Source of the DNA: Hirudo medicinalis
Taxonomy: Eukaryota > Annelida > Clitellata > Hirudinida > Hirudinidae
NCBI GenBank assembly: GCA_011800805.1
Contig: MPNW01000109.1
Span: 1 to 64,000 of the forward strand
Direction: 5' to 3'
Length of the DNA: 64,000 nt
Part shown: piece after piece, positions 42,401 through 55,300 of the stretch
Layout: each line of letters starts with the position of its first letter
How positions within the stretch are numbered: the first letter of the stretch is position 1
Notes under the pieces: generated by a model
Told to the model about the DNA's origin: nothing
Seen by the model: only the letters and a program-made list of their open reading frames with translations
The model's database searches: none
Translations under genes and position numbers: made by a program

Positions 42401-44470
42401 AGATATTTATTTTCTGACTGGTTAGATCTCGAATCGGTCTCTGATATCTAGTTACAAGAATCGCTCGCATAGCAATGTAGCTCCATGGGAGACAGCCACA
42501 ATGCCTAAGACACTGCCCTCTCAGACACACTCACCAAAGATAGGTCGCATCGTGCCGACTATAAAGGACTACGACAGAAACCATGCCCGATACTTGAATT
42601 TAGATTGCTCTCTCGGTGCATCGCTGAGATTAACTCGCATTAAGGTGCATTGAATGCGCTACTAATCCTTTTCTTGGCGTGTGTTTATTTCCGAAAATAT
42701 AAGGGAAGCTGCCGAAATGTCTTCCGGAAGCAATTTTTAAAGTTTATTTCTTTTCTAATCCGCTTCTTTTGAGCAATTTCTAGCGGATGGCGTAATTTTT
42801 AATGTGCAAATCGTCAAGCGATGCCTTCGTGCAACGATAAATTTAGGATCATCGATGATGACTGCTTCTTCAGTGGATTTCATTAGGAGGTTATTTGTTG
42901 CGCCGACAAATTTACTTCGACTTTATTTTTGAAGGATTTCACTGCTAATGAATGCAGGATATTCGTGAGCCGAAAGTAAGTCGTGTGGTGATCTCTTTCA
43001 CTTTTAAACGTTCGACCCATGATTCTTGTTGTAAGCATCACCTTTCGTGATGTTCGTAAAGTGATTTAGGCCTCTGTAGTAATAGGTTTGCTTCATCGGT
43101 GGCTTTTAATCAAGCTTTTAATTAAGTGCTTTGTGCGTCTGGATTTACTGAAAATTCGCTTAAAGTTGTTTTTATTGAATCGTGATCTTTCATTCATGCA
43201 AGGATAAACACAGGAGTCAGATGTTTGCGACGGTTACTAGAATCAATTCTCACTCATTCTGTTTCATTTCATGAGTGCACTGCACTCTGTCAGCATTATT
43301 CCACATCAATGCGGCCTTCTTTCACTTAATTTGAATTTATAATTTTCATTCTTTCGACATTGTGGGCTATTTTTCTTCTGTGGTCTTCTCACGGTCAATC
43401 AATTGATGCGTTGTAAAATATAATACGATGCCTTATTAATCTGGGGCAATGAATCTAACATTTTGCAAATAAATTTGTAGACCATAATTTGCTTTGTAAA
43501 TGTTAAACCTGTTTGATCGGGTGATTATTCCACGTCGCTGTTTTGAAATTATATTTTTTTCTAAATTATTCACGTTGGCAGCTTCAGTCGCATTTTGTTG
43601 AGTAGCAATTGCAGATTCTTTTACTATTTCGAGAAGATATAATTCTTTTGGATTATAATAATATCATCTTTTTTGCTTAACTCCTCGAATAAGAGTTAAA
43701 AATAAATTTTAAATGCATCATTAACTGAGGAGGGCTACTCTCTCTTTTGTGAAATTCCTTTTCTTACGACAATGGCTAACTTAAATTTCTTCAATTCTAC
43801 TGAGAACGCGAAACGCTTTCTTTTACCATCTGTCTCTCCGGGTTCATTTTATCAGAGCAAAAAATTAATTACTGGTTTCAGGGAATTTTTCTTCGAAACT
43901 TTCGAAAATATTTCTTAAGTGCATCAGAGCATTCAATTCGAGATGATGGAAAGCGAGTTTTGAGCATTCCAAGTGAAAATTTCATTCCATTTCGTTTGAA
44001 TGCAAAACAAAAATTGTTGCGGGCAATCGAAGGAGAAAGGGTAGGGCTTCTCGGTGGGTTGGTTGAGCTTCTAAGACGCATGACTCTAAAGTGTGCTATT
44101 AAAGCAAGTTCAAAGATTGTCTTGCAGTACTAATAATTGTTATGCTGACGTGAGACTTTCAGGATTCTGCCTTCAAAGACTGCATTCAACTCGCCGTTAT
44201 CAATTGAGCAGCTTCTTTTGGATTCTTCAGATCCACTCAACTGTGATGAATGTTACATATTTGAACCTCTAATAATAATAATAGTCATGACAATATAATA
44301 ACTACTCTAATAATGTTGACAAGTCTATCTTAACGTTGTTATAATATCCAATTATGAAGTCTTGCTCATGTTTCGATACGGTCGTGTGCGTTTTATACCA
44401 CTCTGGACGAAGCGGTCATTTTGAATAATTTCTATCCAGATCACCTGACCAATGGTAGAAGTTTGTTTGC

Positions 44471-47400
44471 ATGGAAATCCCAGATGAAATGTTGCTCAAG
44501 AGTTATTTCCTCACAGTACTCCTCGTCCTTTCATGGAAGCACTCCAGCCAGCTCAAGTTGAGTGAGTGTGCAGAGTTTTTGGTGTTCCTTGTGTCCATTT
44601 TTTTACAGAATTTATCTTCATTTTAGAGGAATTTGTTTCACTTTGATTCATTGACGCGAGAACCTTTCGATTGGTCATGTTTTTAAACTTTCATTCCACC
44701 TTTGTTGCAATCGTTTCACCGACAACCGTGTGTGTCTGAATGTCACGGGTAATTGATAGATGACTCGGCTTTATAATAGATTCATTTTTTCCTGTTTTGT
44801 TGTACTATCCACGGAGATTTATGAGGCCCTGTTATGAGGTATCTCAACTTTTCCATGATTCCTTCCATGTTTGTGTGTTTGTGCCGGCACGACTCCCACG
44901 CGGTTGTAAAAAGAAATGCTAATATTATTTTATTTGTTTTTTCTAAACTTCCTACCAATGTCAGATATTTTTCAGTAAGAAGTGTTCTTATGAAAAATCG
45001 ACTGAAATAAACTGCTAGCATATGTCGATACTTGGGATGCACCCATGCACGCCGATGCATTCCTACTCTGTCCAATTCATTTCGCAGATGAGTGGATTAA
45101 TGCGACGCCAACTGCTTCAATAATTTCGTTGGCACAGTTGAGGTTTCACTCGTCTGCTAGATTCATTAATCGTTATGGAAAGATACAGAGGCGATAGAGA
45201 GAACGAGCGAGAAAGAGGGAGATTGAGGAAGGTTTTCTCTATTCAACCAAACACCAACAATTTGCATGACTCTCCACCTTTGTCGACGCTGAGCTGGTCA
45301 GGCAGGTAAATAAGTCAGACCAGTGGTCTGAGTAACTTGATAAGGATGATGTCGGGATTCTTCCGCGTGAGATGAGACGTATCGATGAATAATTCAACTC
45401 CACTCCTTATGAAGCCAGTCTCAGTGTAGTTAGTGTTAAGTTTCAAATGGGCTGGGTAATTATGGCTTGCATTCCGTTAGTATGGATTGCTGATCCTGTA
45501 TCAAATATCTTGGATTTGCCACGAGTAGAATAATTTGAGGGCTTTCAGTGTTTACGTTCATTACCGTTGCCTCGATTTAAACGGCTTTGAACGGCTTAGG
45601 AATTCTTTAAATTACCAATATATCATATCTGCTGACAATAGGCTGCTAAGCCTTTAATAATATCCTCTAACCAGCGATTCTTAAGATGATCATGTGACCG
45701 TAAAATTGCTTCATATTTATTTATTCCTTCATCATCCATTGGAAAGAAATTGTCAGACGGAAATTCTCAATTCTTTCCTAATCGATCCTGATCGAGATAT
45801 GAAAAATTCCATTTTTTTTGGATTCGAATGGCACATCCGTGGATCCCCCAATTTTGTCCACGGAGTTTTAGTGGACGCGTCGATGTTTTTCAGCACAAGA
45901 GCGTGAGATATTGATAGTCAGGAGATACATGAAGATAACAGCGAAACAATTGGTTCTTTTATGAGGAATTTGCATTTCTTTCTTTTTATTTACGCGATAG
46001 AGGAAATGTTATTTGGCTCGTTTGGTAGAATGGAAATTGACTAACGAGATGTGTTGATTTCGCCGGTGGTAAACAAAGGTGGAAGAGTGTTCGCTGGCAA
46101 ATGAGATGGTCATAATGACTGGAGCGAGTGACATGGAAAATTGAGTCGCCATCTTGTTTAATGAGAGAAGCCTGAACTCTCTGATTGCCCAAAGCCAGTC
46201 AGGTATTTTGTCCAATTATGTGACACGTGTCTTTCCTTTCCATTTATGCTCCGAGCGTCAGCACCGGTTGCACTGGAATAAGAAATCCACGGAAAGGAAA
46301 AAGAAGAGATTTGGACTTATTTCTTTGGACTATTGTTTGCGGGCTATTGACGAGCGCGGACTTATGAAATCTTCAAGGACTTTGATGGAGATGTTGTTCG
46401 AAGCGATCTGTCGCGAATTAATGAAGTCTAAAAGTAATATTTGCCGCCACAGTTAATTGTGCATTTTCTAAACTAGTCACAAAGGCCTCCTTCGTGCACT
46501 TGAATGTGCACAGGCGTCTCATACGTCAAGTACATGGCCAAACAAATCATGCATTGGAGTCGACTTGGGAAATAAGTTGTCTTTTTTTTTAATCGCCAAC
46601 TCCCGTAAAAGTTCAGTCCTGGGGGAGGTTGAAGCTCTGCGGTGGATTGAAATGGAAATAGTACTGGTATTTGTGTCAATGCTGTGTCAGAAGTTGTCAA
46701 CTTAATCTCGACGCGATCATCGGATGGAGAGCGACTTTATTGGAGGACAGATGTCGTTGTGTCAGTAATCTGTACATCTTTATTAAAAAGTTGTATCGGT
46801 TGTGCCTGAGGTCAGACAGATAGGAGGATTTGTCCACACTTCAATAACGTCGTCGTTCTTTGTAACTCTCCTTTCATCGGATGTGGGGAACATTACAAGA
46901 TGACTTTCCTCTTCATCGATGTCTATTTTTTCAGTTTGGATCGATTCTGGGCCACACGTTTGCAGAAAGATCAATTAAGTTGTGCGTGTGTGTGTGTGTG
47001 TGGAGTTTTTGAGTGAATTTAATTATACATTCAAATTGATGAACTTGTCTCCGCTTGTTCAACAGACAGAATTTTATGAACGAAGAGATGATTGGTTGAC
47101 CGACCGAATGGATGAATAAATGGATGGATGAGTGGGTGGATGAATGAATCGATGGATGGATGAATGGATGACCACTTGTTGCAGAAAATCCTTGATTTAA
47201 AAAAAACGTTTTATGTTGGACATTTGATTCGTGAAAACAGTATCATCAGGTCACACTATTTCATTAGTTTCTGTAATGACGTATGAGTGTAAATGTGATT
47301 AAAAGTGACTGAGAGCTGATTCAGCCAATACACCATCAGTTTTGTTTGTTTTTGTGATGTTCGACGGACAATATTAAACATATTATCTATCATTAAGTTG

Positions 47401-50400
47401 TTGATTAATAAACACTGAGCAGAAATTCTACTTCTTTTCGAAGCAATCTCCAGTTTCACACAATGAATGATTTATTTAGCGTGCTAGAAAATTGTTTTTG
47501 CAGTCACTCAGGGTCCATGCCATCTGCTCCAGAATCTGCCAATATGCGACAATTTGGTTCTCTCCAAACTTTTATAAGCATAAATTACATGTAATGAAAA
47601 TTTACTTTGGAGTTTACCGATGCATGGATGTTGTTTATTATTGGAGTCGAGGCATTAAACACACATGGTCACGCTCACACATTCTCAGTAAACGACTTTT
47701 ATGGACTGTAGTTCATCTGAAAGATTTGCTGAACTCGCGACTTGTTATTCCTCTGAAATGTTTATCAACAGGGGGATGGGCTGGTTATGCCCTTCTGGCG
47801 AGGAGAACTCGACTAGGGTGGAGCAGATGGTGGCTGGAATCGTAACTCCACCATAAAATGGATTTTAATGCATCCGATGAAGTTGAGCGAATTTTAAGCA
47901 TTCGGTTATATTTGAGCTGAAATTTGGATGGAATACGTGCCTGTAGGGGTTTGTTGGCCATATTTGTATTTATCTGTGGTCGATGTACCCTGTAGGGCAG
48001 GCTGTCTTCTATAAGGGTCATTGATTTTCAGGTAATTGTGCGCTACACGTGCACTGCTCTGTTAACTCGGCAAAAGATGATAACTTCTCCCTAGTCGATG
48101 ATGATGATGATCCATTGATTGGAGGCTAAATTCTAGCTATCCATCCTCGCTTTGGTCCCCAGGCTATCATATTTAGAGTCCCAGAGGTGGGTTAGCAAGT
48201 GAATGCCCCCTGCAATTTAGTCGCCCCAGGGGGTGTGGTTGTTCGGGGAGAAACCGCAAGCAGGTTAATTAGAGTCGTAACGTGAATAATTTAAAATACA
48301 GGAATTTATTAATTCTCAGCTGATTTGCATTCTCTTAAATAGATGAGCAAGTTTGGTGATTCGTTTGATTTTTTTTAGGTTAGACATGATTTCATCGTAA
48401 CTCGATCCTGTGCTCGGCCTAACCCTCTAATTAGACTCGCTGATTGGAAACATCAACAAACTGACAAGCTGTTATGTGATCGTGGAATTAATTATTCTAT
48501 AAAATGTTTCAATTTTCATAATTTTCATAATAATTGGATAAAAACATTGTTATTTATTAAATTTTGAAACTGCGGCTCGCATAATTGATGATGTTTATTA
48601 GGCTCGGGGTCAACAAGAACCATAAAAACTGTCGAGTATTTCTTTCGTTGGGAATTCATTTAAGCCATCTCTATGATGCACAGCCTGCTGTATGCTCGTG
48701 TCTCATACAACATAGCACACAACATTCATCATGTTGATGATGATCTTTTGTATGTCTATCTCGTCATTAGTATATATTGTATTCATTGAAGGCATTCGCA
48801 CTCCAACTCTTCGATCATTCCGAGTGTTTAGGACGACAATTGAAGCGCAATGTCTCTAAACTGAGAGACGCTAGCATTTCTTTAAGAAATGGCAGCTAAT
48901 TTACTTGGATTTGAAGATGAATCGTCGACCTCGTGTCCATTTTTCCAGCAGGAATGATTAAGATTCCGGGCAGGATCGCGATCGGCACAATGAAACCTAA
49001 CAATTAAAATTTCACATGGCACATCATCGGAACATTAATGGTCGGAGATGTTATCTCTGCTTCTCTTTATAGGCATGGGAAAGGATTGGAAGAATAGGAG
49101 CGAGGTGGTGGACGAGACTTGATTGTTATCCGGAACGAATTAAGCGCCACATCCAACTCTCCTGGCTGGTGGCCCCCTCGTGGTTAGCGTCGTTTATCCC
49201 GTGTGTTTTTAAACTCTCCAAGCTACACATCTCCTCTTAAATCTCACCATTTCCAGTGGCTCGGATAATTGATGGAGCCTCAGAGCTCGTGCATCCAATC
49301 CACGTTATCGGCTTTCCTCCCTACCTGCCACGTCACACCTGTATTGGCCATCTCTAGCTCAGAAATTACGAATTTATGCCAGTGGATAACTGATGTCCTT
49401 TGGTGAAATTCTTTCCAGCAGTCCGTCTTTATTCGGCATTGAAGTGGTCGAATGAAAAGCAGCCATCCGTGTGGAGAATGGAGCCTAATGTAAGATATTT
49501 ATTTCTGATGTTCTCCCAGGTAAACACGACCGCGGAAGGGTTGGTCAAGTAAGTTTTATCGGCCGACACCTCAGCTCTTAATTTTAATGTCAGTGGGTAA
49601 CTCCACTCTCTGCAAACGCAGAGTTATCGGGCCATTTGGACATTTTATCCGACTCTATCTCCATGAATTTACTCCCTTGACGTGGAATTTGTTCCACTGG
49701 ATGACGATTGTTAGCCAGAATAACATTCCATCCATCAGAGCGTCCGCGATCCTACTTTGTTTGCAAACTCGAGTGTGAAACAAGTGCAAATGAATTTTAT
49801 TTCGGAGTGCGATGCTAATGGATCACTTATTTGATTGATAACTTCTTTGCTTTCTGCTCTTATTTGAGAATACGATGCGATGCAATTAAGTCGTCTGACC
49901 TTTTTGGCGGGACGGGTTAGCATTAATTGCTTAATCGTCTGTTGATTCATTCAGCGTCACGGTTAATTTCTGACGGTTCAAGTAGGAGCATGGTAATTAA
50001 TTGGAGATCGTCATATATTTAGTAACTATTGAGAATCCTCATTAGAATTTCTAATCTCCTCCAGCATTCTAGAATAGCGACAGCGTGGCTCCTCTTGATC
50101 TGATAAGCCCTACGAGGTGTCTCGATTTGCAAACCCATGGCAGGTGTTTCAAAGTAAAATTCCCCTTACCCCATAACACTAAAGTACCGTGGGGCTCCTA
50201 TGCCCCGCCTTCATCCGGACCTCCTCGAGAGGTTTAGTTGATGTTTTCTTGGGGTTCTGCTTCTTACCCATAAGCCGGGCGCATCCGTCCGCATCGTGGT
50301 TCGATCAATTGGGTCATTTTTATGGCCCCTAAGGTGTATTAATCTAACCGAAAATTTTGCCGATCCGCGCTCCTCATGAGCGCTTGATGTCGGAATAAAG

Positions 50401-52326
50401 ATATGCCTTTCGAGCTCAGTGCAGGCATGGAGAAACTTCTCTTTCTACTATTTTAATGCTCCGATGCGTTTTCATCCATGAAAACATAGATCTCCGTTAC
50501 ATGCATCCATCCAAGCCAGGTCTGGTTCTAATTAATAAAGGCATTTTTAAACGCCGTTAGGGAGTTGTGCTAACTTCTTGCTTTGCGTTTGAGTTCTTTG
50601 TTTGGCATGACTTTGCTTATAATTACCTTGTTATGTTTCAGAGTTTCCTTTATTACTGACTCGCGGTCCACAGGTTTCTGTTGATGCGGCTTTCCCCTCC
50701 TCATTTGCCGAAATGCCCGGTTATCACGCAGGACCTTTGACAACAGTAACTTTCCACAAATCCAATTGAGTGCGATAAGCACCTGGAGAAGTTAATTTAT
50801 GTCTGGAAAGCATCACTCATTCTCTTCATGAACACGTCAATCCGACTGACCACCTGGGAACGTCTGCCACTCCGTGCAAGTACTTTTATCTATTTCACCC
50901 TCTCTTTGTCGTTCTCTCTCTCTCTCTCTCTCTCTCTCACTCGGACCCTCCTCCATTTTCAGCAGCTGTAAACATCAAACGGAATGGTCTCCATGCAGAT
51001 AGCATCATCAATGATTGATATATGCACGAGCTTTGACATAAATATTAAAGGCCAGTTGTTAATGGATCATCATGGAGTAAGGTTTCACTTGGTAGCGTTT
51101 TAGATTTACTTACCACACCAGTGTGTCAGTTGCCGTCAGTTAGCTGGATGTACATTTCGTTGGATGCTTCAAATGTTGAAATGACCTCAAACATCATCAG
51201 AGATTCATTCGACACTGATTTTCATTCGAAGCTTCTTTCTCCTGATGCCAGAAAAAGTTTTCCTGACTTTCGAGTGTAGTCCTTGAAGGGGTTTTCACTG
51301 AATTTCAAGGCACGTCCGTTGACAACTAATTTCAATCCAATCACTGGCCGTCCTTATTACAACTCTTTCTTCTCTCTAATTCTTATATTCTCTCTCTCTC
51401 TCTCTCTTCGGGAATGGTACATCCCCCATTTATGTGGAATTATCGTTAAATTCATGCTTGGTCGAACTCGAGAAGCAGACATTTGTGGTCGAGGAGGGAA
51501 GCTGCGTAACATTCCCACGATGGTACCAACTCTCGACACTTCATTAGATGCGCGAGTTCCGATAGTTGCCAACTTTCGCATTCATTCTGCAATCGTCGGT
51601 GTCGTTGTCTTGTTGTCGTCGTCGTCGTCGTCGTGTGAAAAAGCGTTCGGACGTTTGTTTGTGAGTCGCTACCGTCAGCAGTCTAACGTAGATGTACGAT
51701 CAGACGTCACTTTGATTAATTACAAGTCTTTCCTTCCTCCGACCTCGCTTGCTCACGGATCATTTTGCTTGTAATTGACCCCTTTCCTTTGGCAAGCATC
51801 AGTTGACTGCCTCCGAAGCCAAGACTGAAACACGCATGCACGAATGAACATGGACATCTCATAATTCTCCATGAGCTCAATTCTTCATCTTTATCTGCCC
51901 AAGTGTTGCTCAGCGTTCGACTTTTATCAGCAATTGTTCGCTCTAGATGTAAGATGACTGGGAGCATCAGTCACGCATCTTGATAAAGTTCGCGGAATGT
52001 CTGGTCGCATGATCGCTTTCCGATGTGCAAATAATCGAGTGCTTGGTTTGGCTTCAGTGAGAAATGCACACATTCCAAGGACGAATCCTTGGAGGATGGA
52101 GTTGTTGTTTTGTTGCTCCTCTCTCGGCTGGGAAAGTTCTTATGCTGTTCTGAACTCCTGCTTGTTGAGAGATGTCAACTTTTATGAGGGGCTGTGATTT
52201 CTTTGTTGTCAGAAAAAGGCCAACCTCGAGACTTGACCTGGAATTATTTTCGTCCATGTAAACCGGAGATTAGAACTGTCGATCTGACCGAGGTGTTTTT
52301 TACTGCTCATGACCAATCAACTTGGG

Positions 52327-52364
<38 letters not shown>

Positions 52365-55300
52365 ATTGTTTACGGACAACAACCTAAAGTGCACCTCTCA
52401 TGTTCTCTTAGATTGGATTTTTTGACGCAAGTGTTTGTGTGGCTTGGATTTCATTTGTACAGAGTTGAGAAATCTTGGATTGGTCAGCCATTAAACGAGG
52501 TTTTGGTGTCAATCAGTGATGCTTTGTCGATGGACAAATTCATGTTGAGGGTTTTATTAGCAGAGGAAGTGATGACTTGAGTGTGTGTGTGTGTGTGCCT
52601 GATGCGTTTTGAGAAGAGAACAATGAAGACTTTGATCTTTCACTCAGGCCGTAAATAATGAAATATTTATAAAATTGTGTAATTACATATGATTTATGAG
52701 TACAATTTCTGCCAGCGTCATTGTCTCTACAACAATTTATTTGTTTAACGTCAATGACGCCCGCATGGATTCGAGAACTGGATGGACAGCTGGAGTATGA
52801 CAGCTGATTCTTGTCTAATTCTTCGGAAAAGCAGGCGATCTTTCACAGCTTTTAAAAAGTCTCGGGTGACGGCTGATTCGTTTTGTGGATCCTCTATTTT
52901 CAGAGCAAACCAGACACTCGATGGCTTTCTTTAATATGCACACAGGGAGCTGAAACATGAGACCGAGACATCAATAATTCAAGGACGTTTCTACATTCTG
53001 AACCCTTCTTTCGGTGGGCTTTTCCAGGCCGATGGAGGGGATCTGGAATCAGTTTTGGGCGCAAACATTATTTTCCAGAAGTTTCCGAAAGCAGTGGAAT
53101 TCTACACTTGGAAGATGGAGCTAGATTCAAATAATTCCATGGTATTCAAATAATTCCACAGTATTTAATCTGCTGCTTTTTCCAGAAGTGTAATCATCTG
53201 AAAACATGGGTGCTGCATCTTATTTTCACTTATGAGAATCGCTGCCTGTTATTTCAGTGGATAATCTGGAATGTGTGATGAATGGTTATTTATTAACATT
53301 GGTTAACATTTATTCTGTCCATTGTTTTTTTTAGTCTCTTCATCAAGTATTTTATCTCCTGTTTATTGCTTCGAAGTCTATCGTGACACAAATATTGACG
53401 TTCGATTTTCCTCGTTTAAGGTTTTACTGCGTCAAAGTGATTCTTGACGTTTTTGGAAAAATATTCGAGAGTAGAGAAATTGAAGAATTCTTCTACAGTT
53501 TTTGTGCGTCAGTTGAACGTCAAAAGCACATTATTAAACCTTTTGACACGAAACTTTCCGCTTCAGTCTCGACGTTGTACCTAATTCGGCTCTTTTGGAA
53601 ATTCTTAAATTATTCAAGTGCCCTGTGAGTCTGAGTGATGTTCTCGCTTTTAGGAAAGGCTGTAAAGCTCGCTAGTAATTCGTCTTCGTTCAATTAAGAA
53701 AAAAGTTTGAATTTTTAAAAGAACAAATTAATAAATTGCTCAGTTTCGACGGGAATCATAAATCTCTCACAATGGCGATATTTTCGTATGTTCTTGAAAA
53801 CCCGTTGCCAGCGGAGATCCACGAGCTACTCATGCGAGGCGTTTTTGCTCTCAACCTGTTTTTTACCTGTTGTTATATGTATTTACCTGTTATTTTTATT
53901 CACCTGTCGTTATTTCCATTCACCTGTTGTCATTTATTTTACGCTCAAGACCAGTGCGAGGCCTCCTTAGGAATGCAGTCCCTGGAAATTAAAGACGAAT
54001 CCTTGTCATCCAGTTCCAACCTCAATGAAACTGCTCTGTCGCCCGCAAGTGCCAGGTTGGTGTGATTAGCTTTAATTATAAGCTTTCGCTTCCTTTATGT
54101 TCTTAAAATGCTTCAAAGTGCAAAACCATTTTGAACTTTAAACAATTTAAGCGTAATTAAATAAGTCGACTTGTAGCAGTTTTTTGCGATTTTATTTTTA
54201 GAAATAATTTTTGACCTAAAAAAAAGGCCTAAAAATCCTCCACCCACCCAGAAGGATACTTACAAACTCGTGAGATAAATGAAATCCATCTAGATTGACT
54301 TTAAACTTTGAAAAATCGAGCGAAAGAGACAATATCGAAATTGAAAAACTTTCGTTCCGATTGGAAATTCCTAAAAAAAATAAATAAAATAAATAAAACT
54401 AAAATAAAAATATCAAGAAGACACCTTCCTCGGACAAAAGAAATGCAGTATCAGACGAGCAACAGCTGTCGTGCAATTATTAGATTTCTTCATGACACTT
54501 CGACTTCATGGCTAGGCCGTCATGCTCCGTATAATTCTCTGCCACCAACCGACAAAGAAGCGACGTGTGGTCCTTAAATGGTCTTGGAGCAGACGACTGG
54601 CCATTAGGCGGTATCGAATTTCTCCTTTTGTATCTCCTGCGAGGTGTTCAATTATCAACCGGAGAAAGAAGTCATAATCATTGTCGGCTGCTTGTGTTCT
54701 CAGCTTCTTTATGATTGGCTGTGCGCAGTACCTGCTCTTAATCTATGACCCTTGAACTGACCTCATTCAGGTCACCGACGAATGAAATAATAGACGTTCT
54801 TAACCTTGCTATTTATTCGACCCAGTCTACTGTTAGCAGGGATGGATATTTCGAATATGAATGGTATTTTTAGGTATTTTATTATATTTGCATTTGAATA
54901 TATATTATATTATTTTAGATATTGGAAGGTCATATAATATTAATAATCGTATCTAATATTATATTTTAGCTTATTTGATGATTTTATTAAATCACATTCT
55001 TTAAAGATAATGGTTGAATAATAACAACAACAACAATAATAATAATAATAATAATAACAATAATAATACTTGATAATTACAACATGAAAATAATAGTAAC
55101 AACAATAGTAACAATGTTGTTCCAAAGGCAAAAAACCAAAGAAGAACGTTTTTGTTTGGTTTTTCCACTGGAAAAGATCTTTCCATGCAGGCGGCTACAA
55201 TTACAACGTAAACGAATCCCCACCGATACACAAATACGAATCCCCTAATAGGAATGATGTGTCGAACGGTGATTCCACCTCCTGATAATTGAGAATAACC

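Larger units (their letters stand above)
36725..44470. other. Gene-poor AT-rich region
   Basis: Apart from the LINE relic near 37 kb and the 32-bp tandem repeat at 39.2 kb I find nothing supported. Several 60-115-codon open frames exist (for example 40004-40348 minus and 41656-41946 plus), but none has a recognisable motif or paired splice sites. Confidence 0.4.

Noticed and set aside
50570..50782. 70-codon basic ORF on the minus strand in DDR intron 1
   Set aside because: No family resemblance, no splice partners and no promoter signals; length is within chance.
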